NCBI GenBank assembly: GCA_022825675.1
Contig: JAJDWK010000004.1
Coordinates: 1 to 64,000, forward strand
DNA length: 64,000 nt
DNA from: Anaerolineae bacterium
Lineage (GTDB): Bacteria; Chloroflexota; Anaerolineae; Aggregatilineales; Phototrophicaceae
Direction: 5' to 3'
Shown here: piece by piece, positions 9,496-18,111 of the stretch
Position numbering within the stretch: the stretch's first letter is position 1
Layout of the letters: each line of letters opens with the position of its first letter
The notes under the pieces: generated by a model
Databases searched by the model: none
Seen by the model: the letters and a program-made list of their open reading frames with translations, nothing else
What the model was told of the DNA's origin: nothing
Position numbers and translations under genes: made by a program

Positions 9496-10893
9496 CTACA
9501 TATTCAGGAAGTGCCCTTCCAAGCCATGCGCCGCTTCTTTCAAGGCTTCGCTGAGCGTTGGATGAGCGTGTACATTACGCGCGATTTCCGCCGGCGTCAA
9601 TTCGGCAGAGCGCGCCAAAGTGAGTTCTGGCAGCAGCTCGGTAACATCATGCCCAATCATGTGCGCGCCCAGCAGCTCGCCATATTTTTTGTCGCTAATC
9701 AGCTTGACGAAGCCAGTGGCATCGCCCAAGCCGCGCGCCTTGCCATTCGCCTGGAAGGGGAATTTGGCGACATTTATCGCGTAGCCGCGTTCCCGCGCCT
9801 GCGCTTCGGTATAACCGAAGCTCGCCACTTGCGGCTGGCAATAGGTCGCGCGCGGCATCATATCAAAATCCAGCGTGATTGTGGGCGCGCCGGCGATAGT
9901 CTCCGCCGCGACTACGCCCATAGTTTCCGCGACATGCGCCAGCATCAGCTTGGCGGTTACATCGCCGATAGCATAGACATGCGGCAGGTTGGTCTGCATA
10001 GTGTCGTTAATCGCGATGCCGCCAGCGGCGTTCAGCTCAAGCCCGAGCTGTTCCAGCCCATAGCCAGTAACTCGCGGCTGGAAGCCAATCGCCTGTAAGA
10101 CGCGCTCCGCCTGTAAGGTCTGCGGCTCGCCATCAGCGCCGGTCACCGTTACAGAAACCGAGTCGCCGCTGTCGATTATGTCATCGACGCGCGTACTGGT
10201 CATAATGGTGATGCCGAGCTTGCTGAAAGATTTTGTCAACTCGGCGCTGACATCGGGGTCTTCCAGCGGCAAGATGCGGTCGAGAAACTCGATCAGCGTA
10301 ACCTCAACGCCATAATTGCGCATGATATAGGCAAATTCAACGCCGATGGCACCGCCGCCAGCGATGACGACGCTCGCGGGCAGCGTGTCTTCCATTATCT
10401 GCTCTTCGTAGGTGACCACATTCTCGCTGAAGGCGGTGCCGGGAATCAAGCGCGTTGTCGCCCCAGTCGCGATGATGAGATTGTTGAAGGCGATGCTCTC
10501 TTCGTCCCCGTTGTTGAGGGCGATGGAAAGGCTGTTGGCATCGCGGATAGTCGCCCAGCCATCATAAGAATCGATTTTGTTCTTGCGCATCAAAAATTGA
10601 ACGCCTTTGGTCAACCCGCGGGAGACGCGGCGGCTGCGTTTGTAGGCAGCGCCATAATCCAGAGAAAAATCGCCACTGATGCCGAAACTCTTGGCTTCGT
10701 GATTGAGGATGTAGGCAAGCTCGGCATTGCGCAGCAGCGCCTTAGACGGGATGCAGCCGACATTGAGGCAGACGCCGCCCCAATACTTTTTCTCGACAAT
10801 TGCCGTCTTTAAGCCCAGCTGGCTGGCGCGTATCGCGCCGATATAGCCGCCAGGTCCCGCGCCGAGTACGACGACATCATAGGTTTTTGCCAT
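9496..10893 (-). CDS. lpdA: Dihydrolipoyl dehydrogenase
   Basis: This 465-residue flavoprotein reoxidises dihydrolipoamide of 2-oxoacid dehydrogenase or glycine cleavage complexes, using NAD+. It shows the FAD motif GAGPGGY near the start, the redox-active pair in [10 protein letters not shown] (near residue 43), the NAD motif [10 protein letters not shown], and a C-terminal [13 protein letters not shown] with the catalytic His-Glu. The start ATG has GGGGAGA upstream. No E1, E2 or gcv genes flank it, so it is probably shared by several complexes. A 96-base gap separates it from the upstream rRNA methyltransferase gene. Confidence 0.95.
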   Translation of the reverse strand: MAKTYDVVVLGAGPGGYIGAIRASQLGLKTAIVEKKYWGGVCLNVGCIPSKALLRNAELAYILNHEAKSFGISGDFSLDYGAAYKRSRRVSRGLTKGVQFLMRKNKIDSYDGWATIRDANSLSIALNNGDEESIAFNNLIIATGATTRLIPGTAFSENVVTYEEQIMEDTLPASVVIAGGGAIGVEFAYIMRNYGVEVTLIEFLDRILPLEDPDVSAELTKSFSKLGITIMTSTRVDDIIDSGDSVSVTVTGADGEPQTLQAERVLQAIGFQPRVTGYGLEQLGLELNAAGGIAINDTMQTNLPHVYAIGDVTAKLMLAHVAETMGVVAAETIAGAPTITLDFDMMPRATYCQPQVASFGYTEAQARERGYAINVAKFPFQANGKARGLGDATGFVKLISDKKYGELLGAHMIGHDVTELLPELTLARSAELTPAEIARNVHAHPTLSEALKEAAHGLEGHFLNM

Positions 10894-10989
10894 GAAATGC
10901 TCTCCCCAATTTCTGCTTCCAGTCAGTGCCTATAGTCTACCGCGTCAAAAGCGATAAGTAGAGCCTCTGTCGCTGGCGGGCGCAGCGCA

Positions 10990-11766
10990 TCAATTGGCGG
11001 CGTGGCGCTGTCGGCGCGCTTCAAAGAGGATAACAGCCGCCGCGGCGGCGACATTAAGCGATTCTGTCGCCCGCGCCAGCGGGATTGCGATGCGCGCGCC
11101 CGCTAGCTTCTGCGCCGCCGCGCTGATGCCATGCGCTTCGTTGCCAACTATCAATGCCCAGGGCACCCGCCAATCAACCGCGGTGTATTCGACGCTCGCC
11201 TCGGCGCTCGCGGCGTATACAGCCAGCCCCTGGCAGAAGCTGCGGATTTCTTTCCAGGGCGCTTCGACAAGCGGCAAGCGGAAATGCGCGCCCATCCCCC
11301 CGCGCAGCGCTTTGGCATTGTAGGGGTCGGCATTGCCCGGCGCCAGAATTGCGATGTCAACCGCGGCGGCGGCGGCGCTGCGCAGGATAGCGCCGAGGTT
11401 GCCAGGCTCGCGAATGCCATCGAGAATGAGGGCGTACTCAACCGGTTCGGGGATGGCGGGCTTGGGCAAATGAAAAACCGCCAATATGCCCGGGGGCTGC
11501 TGGGTTTCGCTGGCATGACGCAGCACCGCCTGGCTGGCGGGCAGCGGCTGGCAGCCAGCATTTTGCAGCGCGGCAATCAAGTGATACTCCGCCGCTTCTG
11601 GCGCGTAAAGCGCGTAACTGGCGCGCCCGCCTTGGCGCAGGGCGTCTTCAATGAGGCGGTCGCCTTCCAGCACGATGAGGCGCTTGCCCCGCCGCAGCCG
11701 CGATTTGCTCTGCAAGGCTTTTATCTCGCGGACGCGCGCGTTCTTCGTGCTGCGAATGGGGTCCAT
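10990..11766 (-). CDS. TrmH/SpoU family RNA 2'-O-ribose methyltransferase
   Basis: The 258-residue protein has an N-terminal substrate-binding domain (IRSTKNARVREIKALQSK) and a C-terminal SPOUT knot domain. The SpoU motifs are readable: LDGIREPGNLGAILRSA (motif 1), ALIVGNEAHGIS (motif 2) and ATESLNVAAAAAVILFE (motif 3). Such enzymes methylate a ribose in 23S rRNA or tRNA; the site cannot be deduced. It follows rplT but is separated from it by a strong terminator, so its transcription depends on read-through or an unrecognised promoter. This neighbourhood next to rplT is common in bacteria. Confidence 0.88.
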   Translation of the reverse strand: MDPIRSTKNARVREIKALQSKSRLRRGKRLIVLEGDRLIEDALRQGGRASYALYAPEAAEYHLIAALQNAGCQPLPASQAVLRHASETQQPPGILAVFHLPKPAIPEPVEYALILDGIREPGNLGAILRSAAAAAVDIAILAPGNADPYNAKALRGGMGAHFRLPLVEAPWKEIRSFCQGLAVYAASAEASVEYTAVDWRVPWALIVGNEAHGISAAAQKLAGARIAIPLARATESLNVAAAAAVILFEARRQRHAAN

Positions 11767-11783
11767 CAGCAGTGCCCATATAG

Positions 11784-11812
11784 AAAAAAGGGTCTGTGCT
11801 CGACCCTTTTTT
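11784..11812 (-). terminator. Rho-independent terminator after rplT
   Basis: A perfect 11-bp inverted repeat (arm GGGTC preceded by six A, arm GACCC followed by six T) with a 7-base loop lies 31 bases beyond the rplT stop. The A/T tails make it symmetric, so it would also work on the plus strand. It ends the infC-rpmI-rplT unit. Confidence 0.9.
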
Positions 11813-11843
11813 GATGCCTAAAGGTGGAGTGTGAGCAGCCGCG

Positions 11844-12197
11844 TCAGCCGCTTTGCCTGGCAGCCTGCACGATGCGGCTGAAAGTATCGGCGTCATTGAC
11901 GGCGATTGCGGCGAGGCTCTTGCGGTCCAGCTCGATTCCAGCCCGCTTCAAGCCATGAATAAGTTGGCTGTATTTCATGCCATTCATGCGGGCGGCGGCG
12001 TTAATCCGCTGTATCCAAAGGCGGCGCAGCTGCCGGCGGCGCTGGCGGCGGTCGCGATAGGCATACCAGAGGCTGCGCATCATCGCTTCGTTAGCCCGCT
12101 TGAAATTCTTGCTGCGCGTGCCCCATTGCCCCTTGGTCATTTTGAGGATTTTCTTGTGGCGGCGCCGCCTTACGAATCCGGTTTTTGTCCTTGCCAT
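11844..12197 (-). CDS. rplT: 50S ribosomal protein L20
   Basis: The start chosen is the ATG at 12197, with AGGGAG ten bases upstream, giving 117 residues, the usual L20 length. The product begins MARTKTGFVRRRRHKKIL and contains YAYRDRRQRRRQLRRLWI and the C-terminal SQLIHGLKRAGIELDRK stretch. L20 binds 23S rRNA early in 50S assembly and, in several bacteria, represses its own operon by binding the mRNA. It is third in infC-rpmI-rplT and is followed by a strong terminator. Confidence 0.97.
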   Translation of the reverse strand: MARTKTGFVRRRRHKKILKMTKGQWGTRSKNFKRANEAMMRSLWYAYRDRRQRRRQLRRLWIQRINAAARMNGMKYSQLIHGLKRAGIELDRKSLAAIAVNDADTFSRIVQAARQSG

Positions 12198-12219
12198 GCT
12201 CGTTCTCCCTGCATAAAAC

Positions 12220-12240
12220 ACCCGGCTGCGGTGCCGGGGT
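12220..12240 (-). other. mRNA hairpin between rpmI and rplT
   Basis: ACCCGGC and GCCGGGGT pair around a 6-base loop (one bulge) in the 72-base gap, about 20 bases before the rplT start codon. It has no T-run, so it is not a terminator. A role in translational control of rplT is possible but is only an inference. Confidence 0.4.
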
Positions 12241-12269
12241 AAATTGTTGTCCTTGCGAAAAAGGCGGGC

Positions 12270-12521
12270 TTAAGCGGGCGGGTTGGCTTTGTACCGCCCC
12301 AGGTAAGGTGCCAGGCGGCGGATGCGGCGCTGCATCGCCTTCTCGCCGACTTCCATCGTCTTGTCCCATTGCCGTTTGACGCGCTTTGCCGAGCGGCGGC
12401 GCAAATGGCTCTTGCCGCCTTTGGTGCGCACGATCTTGCCAGTCCCCGTCATTTTGAAGCGCTTGGCGGTGGCTTTGTGCGTCTTCAGTTTGTATTTGCT
12501 CGTTTTCTTCTTACGAGGCAC
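12270..12521 (-). CDS. rpmI: 50S ribosomal protein L35
   Basis: The 83-residue product has the L35 signature: KLKTHKATAKRFKMTGTGKI, GKSHLRRR and a basic C terminus. It is about 18 residues longer than typical L35, with the extra length at the C terminus. The start is a GTG whose first base is the last base of the infC stop codon (TAGTG), with GGAGAAG just upstream. This arrangement implies tight coupling to infC translation. Confidence 0.95.
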   Translation of the reverse strand: MPRKKKTSKYKLKTHKATAKRFKMTGTGKIVRTKGGKSHLRRRSAKRVKRQWDKTMEVGEKAMQRRIRRLAPYLGRYKANPPA

Positions 12522-13063
12522 TATCGCTTCTCCGAACCTTGTTTGCTCTCTTTCACGGGCGCCAAAATCATGAGCATATCGCGCCCTTCCATATTGGGGC
12601 GCTGCTCCACAACACCAACATCTTTTAACAAGCCTTCAATCTTGCTTAGACGGTCGCGCCCGATGTGCTGGTGTGTAATCTCACGCCCGCGGAAGCGCAC
12701 CCGGAATTTGACCTTCTTGCCTTCTTTCAGCCATTTCTCCGCGCGCTTGATATCAAATGTCAGGTGATATTCGTCGGTTTTCGGGCGGAGTTGGATCTCT
12801 TTTACGGTTACTTTTATCTGATTTTTGCGTGATTTGCGTTCCTTGCGCCGTTGTTCGTATTGGAACTTGCCATAATCCATGATGCGGCATACCGGCGGCC
12901 GCGCATTCGGCGCAACTTCCACCAGATCCATGCCTATATCGTCCGCGCGATTCTGCGCATAGACAATCGAAACGACGCCGATGTTTGTGTTCGTATCGTC
13001 AATCAGGCGGACTTCGCGCACTCCGCGAATATTGCCGTTAATCCTATGTGGTGAATTCGCTAT
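12521..13063 (-). CDS. infC: Translation initiation factor IF-3, probable AUA start
   Basis: IF-3 binds the 30S subunit and rejects non-standard start codons. The product matches the family along its length: RINGNIRGVREVRLIDD at the start, VCRIMDYGKFQYEQRRKE in the linker, KVKFRVRFRGREI and MLMILAPVKES at the end. The only in-frame GTG (13096-13094) has no good Shine-Dalgarno. An ATA codon at 13063-13061 has AAAGGG nine bases upstream and gives a 180-residue protein of normal length. E. coli infC uses AUU for autoregulation, so an AUA start is mechanistically sensible. The start choice is an inference; the gene identity is certain. Confidence 0.93.
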   Translation of the reverse strand: MANSPHRINGNIRGVREVRLIDDTNTNIGVVSIVYAQNRADDIGMDLVEVAPNARPPVCRIMDYGKFQYEQRRKERKSRKNQIKVTVKEIQLRPKTDEYHLTFDIKRAEKWLKEGKKVKFRVRFRGREITHQHIGRDRLSKIEGLLKDVGVVEQRPNMEGRDMLMILAPVKESKQGSEKR

Positions 13064-13130
13064 GTCTGCACACCCTTTCAGTTTACAGGGTATCACAACC
13101 CGTCCGCAGCCAACAGTTCGCTGCGCAGAA

Positions 13131-13160
13131 AGTGTACCATGCTCTATCGCGGCTTGTCAA
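13131..13160 (-). promoter_or_regulatory. Promoter of the infC-rpmI-rplT operon
   Basis: On the minus strand a consensus TTGACA (13160-13155) is followed after 18 bases by TACACT (13136-13131). The predicted transcript start near 13124 leaves a leader of about 60 bases before the proposed ATA start, and only about 28 before the competing GTG. Confidence 0.75.
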
Positions 13161-13193
13161 CAAGAAGATTGCACGGGAGGTTTTCATGTTGTT

Positions 13194-13574
13194 TTATGCG
13201 AAGAGGCTGTCGAGCTGCTTGAATTTGCCAAGCGCCGCCCGATACTTCGCGAGCAATTCTTCATCGCTCCCTTTGAAGCGCCTCAAGCTCTTCAAGGCGC
13301 AAGCGGTGCAGCCCTGCATCGCCCGGTAGCTATCGGTTTCGCAGGGGAGGCAGCCATTTAACTCTATCATCACCGACATCAGCGCGATAATTTCGACGCT
13401 CGTCTCCGCTTTGCCCGCCAGCGAGTCAATCAAACGCTGCCAGACAGGTCCGCGCTCTTCGAGCAGCGCCGGTATCGCATAATGCGGGAAGAGAATTTCG
13501 TTGTCAGTATACATCGCGTCAATCCATCCAAATGGCAAATGCGATCGAGGGCTTGCTGTGCGGATGCGCTCCAT
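13194..13574 (-). CDS. Small conserved protein with two CxxC motifs, possibly AhpD-like
   Basis: The 126-residue product is mostly helical by composition and has a CLPCETDSYRAMQGCTAC segment (near residues 77-94), that is, two CxxC pairs eleven residues apart. The surrounding text resembles the carboxymuconolactone decarboxylase/AhpD fold, but the proton-relay His is not evident. Metal binding or thiol redox chemistry is therefore possible and not proven. A second in-frame ATG at 13514 could be the true start. It lies just upstream of the infC promoter and is separate from the ribosomal operon. Confidence 0.6.
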   Translation of the reverse strand: MERIRTASPRSHLPFGWIDAMYTDNEILFPHYAIPALLEERGPVWQRLIDSLAGKAETSVEIIALMSVMIELNGCLPCETDSYRAMQGCTACALKSLRRFKGSDEELLAKYRAALGKFKQLDSLFA

Positions 13575-13636
13575 CTAAGCTTACGCCGTTCCTTAGCGCC
13601 TTGCAAGCCCCGCGCTTAATTCTTGTGGGAGAGCTG

Positions 13637-14416
13637 CTATTTCAAGGCGCGGATGAGCGCTAAAGTCGCGGCGAATGCCTCATCGCTGCCGGGCAAGGTG
13701 CTGTTCCACAGGCTGAAGAGCAAGCCCGCCGGCTTACCTGCTTGCAGCGCCTGCCGCAGTGAGGCGATGCTTTCTTCCAGCCCGGGACCGCCGGGTTCCG
13801 GGTAGCTCATGGCGGGCATTTCGGCGCAATCCACGACATCGGTGTCGAAGTGAATGTAGCGCGGGCGCTCGGGCAATGCCGCGCTGTCCAGGTCCGCGAC
13901 CGTTTCGAAGAGGGTAACTTCGCTTTCGCGCAGCATCACCGCTTCTTCGGGGTCGAGATTGCGGGCATCGCTGATGAAGACATCGGCTTCGACGATTGGC
14001 TGCATGTCCAGCGCCCGCAGCCAATGTTGATTGCCGCGCCCGACAGCAGCCGCCAGCGGCATCCCGCCCAGGAAGCCACTGGGCGTGGTCGCCGGCGTAT
14101 TAAAATCGCCATGCGCATCGTACCAAATGACGATCGGCTGCCGCGCCGCCAAGCCTTTGAGCATGCCCAGGCAGCTCGTGCAATCATTGGCGAATACAAG
14201 CGGGACTTTGCCCGCATTGGCTTGAAGCGCCGCCGCCAAAGCGCGGTTGACCGCGACTATCGGGTTCGCCGCCGCGGCAAAATCAGGCGCGATGTCCAGC
14301 CATTCAGCCTCAAATTCCTGGGCGATGCCGCTGTCACGCAGAGCGGCGACCTCTTGGCGCTCCGGGCGCGACTCGCCCAGATAATAGGGTACGCCGATAA
14401 AGATATAGTCTGACAT
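13637..14416 (-). CDS. Ureohydrolase (arginase/agmatinase/formiminoglutamase) superfamily protein with a substituted metal ligand
   Basis: The start is the ATG at 14416 with AAGGAG upstream, giving 259 residues. The second and third metal motifs are intact: WYDAHGDF (Asp100, His102, Asp104) and HFDTDVVD (Asp191, Asp193, Asp196). The first motif, normally GGDHS, reads ANDCTS, with Cys79 in place of the metal-binding His. The substrate-binding loops differ from true arginases. The protein therefore belongs to the family but its substrate is open. It lies 28 bases after the YdcF-like gene and may be cotranscribed with it. Confidence 0.8.
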   Translation of the reverse strand: MSDYIFIGVPYYLGESRPERQEVAALRDSGIAQEFEAEWLDIAPDFAAAANPIVAVNRALAAALQANAGKVPLVFANDCTSCLGMLKGLAARQPIVIWYDAHGDFNTPATTPSGFLGGMPLAAAVGRGNQHWLRALDMQPIVEADVFISDARNLDPEEAVMLRESEVTLFETVADLDSAALPERPRYIHFDTDVVDCAEMPAMSYPEPGGPGLEESIASLRQALQAGKPAGLLFSLWNSTLPGSDEAFAATLALIRALK

Positions 14417-14444
14417 GGGCTGCTCCTTATAGATTTCGCTCGGC

Positions 14445-15080
14445 TCAAATGCCGCTGACATGGGTTATCGGCAGGCGCAGGGCATCCTTCAGCAACTGCC
14501 AATTGAAAGCGGCGAATTCCCGCGCCAGCGAATAGGGATACATCAGCGGGTCGCGGATTGTGCTGGCGGGGACGGGGCTGGCGACTGTTTTGATGCCGCG
14601 CTGAGCAAAGAGCCAGCTTGCGCGTAGAATATGATAACTGTCGCTGACGAGAATGGCGCGCTCCAGCCCCAGCTCCGCCAGGATACGCTGGCTGAAGAGG
14701 GCGTTTTCTTCGGTGCTGCGGCTCTGCTCTTCCAGCAGGATGGCATTAGCGGGGATGCCCGCGGCAATCATGACTTCGCGGCAGGCGGCGGCTTCGGTAC
14801 GCGGGAAGGGTGCCGTCTGCCCGCCCGTGCATAGCAGGACAGGGGCAAGCCCTTCATGCCAGAGCGCCGCGCCGTGGCGGCTGCGGCGGGTGAGGGCAGG
14901 TCCCGGGCGGCCATCGCGCTTCAAGCCGGCGCCCAGCACGATGATGACATCGGCGGGCGCGCTGCTGTCTTGTCTGCCGACAAAGTGGACCGCAGCCGCG
15001 AATAGCATGAAGTAGAGTATCAAGAGGAGCGGCAGCAGCAAGAGAGTAGCCTTGGCAAATTTGACGATTGCGGCGGTCAA
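14445..15080 (-). CDS. YdcF/SanA-like DUF218 membrane protein
   Basis: The 211-residue product starts with a hydrophobic helix (about residues 10-32) and then a DUF218 domain: IIVLGAGLKRDGRPG, LLCTGGQ, ILLEEQSRSTEENALFS and ILVSDSYHILRA. The conserved acidic and His residues of the family are present. DUF218 proteins act at the envelope (SanA, ElyC, YdcF); the biochemical activity is not firmly known. The start codon is a TTG (15080) without a strong Shine-Dalgarno. It lies 40 bases downstream of nrdJ, so read-through from nrdJ is plausible. Confidence 0.8.
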   Translation of the reverse strand: MTAAIVKFAKATLLLLPLLLILYFMLFAAAVHFVGRQDSSAPADVIIVLGAGLKRDGRPGPALTRRSRHGAALWHEGLAPVLLCTGGQTAPFPRTEAAACREVMIAAGIPANAILLEEQSRSTEENALFSQRILAELGLERAILVSDSYHILRASWLFAQRGIKTVASPVPASTIRDPLMYPYSLAREFAAFNWQLLKDALRLPITHVSGI

Positions 15081-15120
15081 GGTTGAGTAGTCTCGGCAAT
15101 GGGCGCTGGGGCTCGGTGTT

Positions 15121-17670
15121 TTAGCACTCGGTATAGCCGCAAGCGAGACACCTGCGGCAATTCTCAGCGCGAATCAGGCTTATCGTGCCGCATTCCGGGC
15201 ACATATCCGCGCCAGAGAAGGACGGGTTCATCGGCAAATTGCCGTGGCTGTTTTCCGGCGCTTGCATAAAAGCGCCACTGCCCTGCATCGGCAGGTTCAG
15301 TTGCTGCAAAGGCTCGGACGGGAAGAACTCCAGCTGCAAGACCCGCGCCACCGCGTCCGGCAGGGAGAGCACGCGCTTGGGACCAAAGCCAATCGGGCGA
15401 GCGCCACCGATATCCTGCAGCTGCTCGATGATGAGCTTGAGCATTTCGCGGCGGTTGTGGGGCGCGGTCGTGCGCAGCTGCAGCGAAATCATGCGCCCCA
15501 GGCTTTCGGCATCAGCTTGGATGTCGCTGCCGGCTTTGCCAATGGCGATGAAGACTTCAAAGGGATTGTCCTGGTCATCGCGGTTGATGGTGATGTAGGC
15601 TTTGCCAAAAGGCGTCTGCGTTGTCAGGGTGGTGCCTTCCAGCCGGTCAGGCCGCGGATATACGCGATGTGGCGTTGTTGCCGGCTCGGCGCTTTCGGCG
15701 CGCACCTGCGTCTGCAGCGCGTCCATTTCGCTTTCGGCGCGCTCATCGCCTTTCAGCATCAGCACCTGCTCATCGCGGCTGCCATCGCGATAAATCGTGC
15801 CGCCCTTGCAGCCGAGATCATACATATATTGGTACAAGGCGCTGACTTGCTCGACCGTGTAGTCATTGGGCACATTGCAAGTTTTGCTGATGGCGCTGTC
15901 AATCCAGCGCTGAAACGCGCCCTGCACCTTCACATGCTCTTGCGGGCTTAAATCCATCGCCGTGACGAAATAGTCCGGCAAGTCTTCGATATCGGGGTTA
16001 CGCTCGCGCCAGTGCTGCACAATTGGCACCTGCTCTTCGTGCAAGCCGAGCCGCCCCTTGCGGTAATAGACCCAGGAGAAGAAAGGCTCGACGCCGGTCG
16101 AGGTATTGACCATTGTGCCGGTGGTGCCAGTGGGCGCTTGCGTCAGCAGCGTAACATTGCGGATGCCATCGCGGCGCACCTTCTCGCGCAGGTTCGCCGG
16201 CATCGTGAGCATGAAGCCGCTTTCCAGGAATTTCTCGGCGTCAAACATGGGGAAGGCGCCCTTTTCCTGCGCCAAATCGCTGGATACTTCATAGGCCGTG
16301 ACCGCGATTTCACGATAGATTTTGTCAATCAGCGCCACCGATTCATCACTGCCATAACGAACGCCCAGCTTCAGCATCAATTCGGCGATGCCCATTGTGC
16401 CCAAGCCAACACGCCGTTCGCTCATCTGTACGCGGTGATTCTCCTCGAAGAAATAAGGCGTGGTATCGATGATATTGTCCAAGAAGCGCGTCGAATACGC
16501 CACCGTCCGCCGCAATTCTTCCCAGGCGACATCATGCGCCGTTTCGTCATAAAAGCGAGACAGGTTAATCGCGCCCAGGTTGCAGACGGAAAACGCGCCC
16601 AGCGGCTGCTCGCCGCAAGGGTTGGTGCAAATTTGCGGGTTGAAATACCAACTGTTCGCCATTTTGTTGCTGCGCTCGCGGAACCAGAGACCGGGCTCGG
16701 CGCTCGCCCAGGCGCTTTCGATGACGGCTTCCCAAAGTTCGCGCGCCTTGACAGTCTTGTAGGGGATGACCTTCCTGCCAGCCGCCATCCAGGTACTAAG
16801 GTCGCCGTCCCACAGTTCGTCATAATCCGGGTCGCGCGTATCGGGGAAAGCCAGCTCCCAATCGGCATCCGCCTTGACCGCCGCCATCAATTCGTCCGAG
16901 ACGCCGACGCTGATATTGGCGTTGGTGATATTGCCCGATTGCCGTTTGCTGCCGATGAAACTGAAGATATCCGGATGCCAGTCGTTGAGGATGAGCATCA
17001 GCGCGCCACGGCGGCTGCCGCCTTGCTCGATCAAACCGGTGACGAAGCTGTACAGCCCGCCCCAAGAGACGGCGCCGCTGGAGCGCCCGTTGACGCCTTT
17101 GACATAGGCATGCCGCGGGCGCAAGGTGGACAGGTTGATGCCGACGCCGCCGCCGCGCGACATAATCTCAGTCATCTGCGACAGCGTCGTCATGATGCCC
17201 TCGCGCGAATCCTGCGGGCAGGGGATGACATAACAATTGTAATAGGTCAAATCCTGGTCGGTCCCCGCCGCGGTGAGGATGCGCCCCCCCGGCACGAACT
17301 TCCAATCATCCAGCAGCCAGCGGAACTTCTCGTTCCATTCAGCTTGTTTCGCCGGGCTGGCTTCGACCTGGGAGACGCCCCGCGCTACGCGGTCCATCAT
17401 CTGCTCCGGCTGCGTTTCGAGCGGCTTGTCCACATGCTCCAAATCACGCTCGACCGTTTCGCCTTCCAAAAGCTGTACCGTCGCCCGCGGCGGCTCCAGC
17501 GCGGTAACTGTGCCGATTTCTCGCTGACCCGTCTGCTCGTTGACGACCACGATGACCGTATCGCCCACCGCGAGGCTGCTGCGGGTCATATCCTTTTGAG
17601 CATAGCGGTCGAGGAAGATTTTGTAGCCAAGCTCATGCAGCGCGTTGGAGGCGGTTTCTGTCTTTAACAT
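15121..17670 (-). CDS. nrdJ: Adenosylcobalamin-dependent ribonucleotide reductase (class II)
   Basis: The start is the ATG at 17670 with AGGGAGA upstream, giving 849 residues. The protein makes deoxynucleotides using a cobalamin-derived radical. Readable features are DLTYYNCYVIP (N-terminal active-site Cys), TNPCGEQPLGAFSVCNLGAINL (the Asn-Cys-Glu radical site) and APTGTTG. A C-terminal CPECGTISLIRAENCRRCLACGY carries Cys pairs that either bind zinc or relay electrons. Class II enzymes work with or without oxygen, fitting a facultative lifestyle. A 440-base leader separates it from ftsZ. Confidence 0.95.
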   Translation of the reverse strand: MLKTETASNALHELGYKIFLDRYAQKDMTRSSLAVGDTVIVVVNEQTGQREIGTVTALEPPRATVQLLEGETVERDLEHVDKPLETQPEQMMDRVARGVSQVEASPAKQAEWNEKFRWLLDDWKFVPGGRILTAAGTDQDLTYYNCYVIPCPQDSREGIMTTLSQMTEIMSRGGGVGINLSTLRPRHAYVKGVNGRSSGAVSWGGLYSFVTGLIEQGGSRRGALMLILNDWHPDIFSFIGSKRQSGNITNANISVGVSDELMAAVKADADWELAFPDTRDPDYDELWDGDLSTWMAAGRKVIPYKTVKARELWEAVIESAWASAEPGLWFRERSNKMANSWYFNPQICTNPCGEQPLGAFSVCNLGAINLSRFYDETAHDVAWEELRRTVAYSTRFLDNIIDTTPYFFEENHRVQMSERRVGLGTMGIAELMLKLGVRYGSDESVALIDKIYREIAVTAYEVSSDLAQEKGAFPMFDAEKFLESGFMLTMPANLREKVRRDGIRNVTLLTQAPTGTTGTMVNTSTGVEPFFSWVYYRKGRLGLHEEQVPIVQHWRERNPDIEDLPDYFVTAMDLSPQEHVKVQGAFQRWIDSAISKTCNVPNDYTVEQVSALYQYMYDLGCKGGTIYRDGSRDEQVLMLKGDERAESEMDALQTQVRAESAEPATTPHRVYPRPDRLEGTTLTTQTPFGKAYITINRDDQDNPFEVFIAIGKAGSDIQADAESLGRMISLQLRTTAPHNRREMLKLIIEQLQDIGGARPIGFGPKRVLSLPDAVARVLQLEFFPSEPLQQLNLPMQGSGAFMQAPENSHGNLPMNPSFSGADMCPECGTISLIRAENCRRCLACGYTEC

Positions 17671-17880
17671 GACAAGTTCTCCCTTTGCAATGATTTCATA
17701 GCTTAGAGCACATACGATTGGCAATGCCGCGTCCAATCCGCGGACGGCATATTGCATTTTTATTGTGATGTTTCGCAACAATCGAGGCTGCGCGAGGTGA
17801 AGCCGTATTGTAACACGAATTCGCCGCTGGTCGATAGAGAGTGGTGAATTTCGTCAGGGCAATTGCACCAGATTATTTTT

Positions 17881-17908
17881 ACCACCGAGTACACCGAGGA
17901 CACCGAGA
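17881..17908. repeat. Dispersed ACCGAG-type short repeat
   Basis: Three copies of CACCGAG at 9- to 10-base spacing start with ACCACCGAGTACACCGAGG. A similar sequence forms the arms of the element at 32243-32338, so this is a dispersed intergenic family rather than chance. Confidence 0.6.
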
Positions 17909-17943
17909 TTTTTCCGCATATTCGCAAAATAAGTAGATAGATG

Positions 17944-17983
17944 TAGGGGTGTTTCGCCGAAACGCCCGAAGGCATTCACCCTA
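17944..17983. repeat. REP-like palindromic element
   Basis: TAGGGGTG and CACCCTA form the outer arms (one bulge), and GTTTCGCCGAAAC forms an inner palindrome. It lies between nrdJ and ftsZ. It may be a mobile non-coding palindrome. Confidence 0.5.
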
Positions 17984-18045
17984 ACACTACAACAGGAACT
18001 GTACACGCCAACGGCACTCAAGAAGCCGCCTGATTTCGGTGATTC

Positions 18046-18077
18046 AAAAAAGCCCGCGCTATGTCGATAGCGCGGGC
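18046..18077 (-). terminator. Rho-independent terminator after ftsZ
   Basis: A perfect 11-bp stem (GCCCGCGCTAT with ATAGCGCGGGC) and a 4-base loop are followed on the minus strand by six T. It begins 35 bases after the ftsZ stop and closes the division and cell-wall cluster. Confidence 0.92.
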
Positions 18078-18111
18078 GGCTGTGCTATGGGATTTTGGCA
18101 GGCTGTTCGGC

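Larger units (their letters stand above)
17671..18045. other. Intergenic region between nrdJ and the ftsZ terminator
   Basis: This stretch has no convincing gene. On the minus strand it holds an extended -10 box (TG, one base, TACAAT at 17812-17807), a possible RNA stem (17749-17725: TGCCGTCC pairing with GGACGCGGCA, one bulge) in the nrdJ leader, and two dispersed repeat elements listed separately. I saw no cobalamin riboswitch B12 box. NrdR boxes could not be confirmed by eye. Confidence 0.5.

Noticed and set aside
9470..9500. Terminator between the convergent methyltransferase and lpdA genes
   Set aside because: The GGCGCTA and TAGCGCC elements are direct rather than inverted repeats, and there is no T-run.
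16012..17667. 551-codon open frame on the plus strand opposite nrdJ
   Set aside because: It is a shadow of nrdJ; composition is Arg/Ala-rich without conserved blocks.
17671..18045. Cobalamin riboswitch before nrdJ
   Set aside because: No B12-box sequence was found by eye. A covariance search is needed to exclude it fully.
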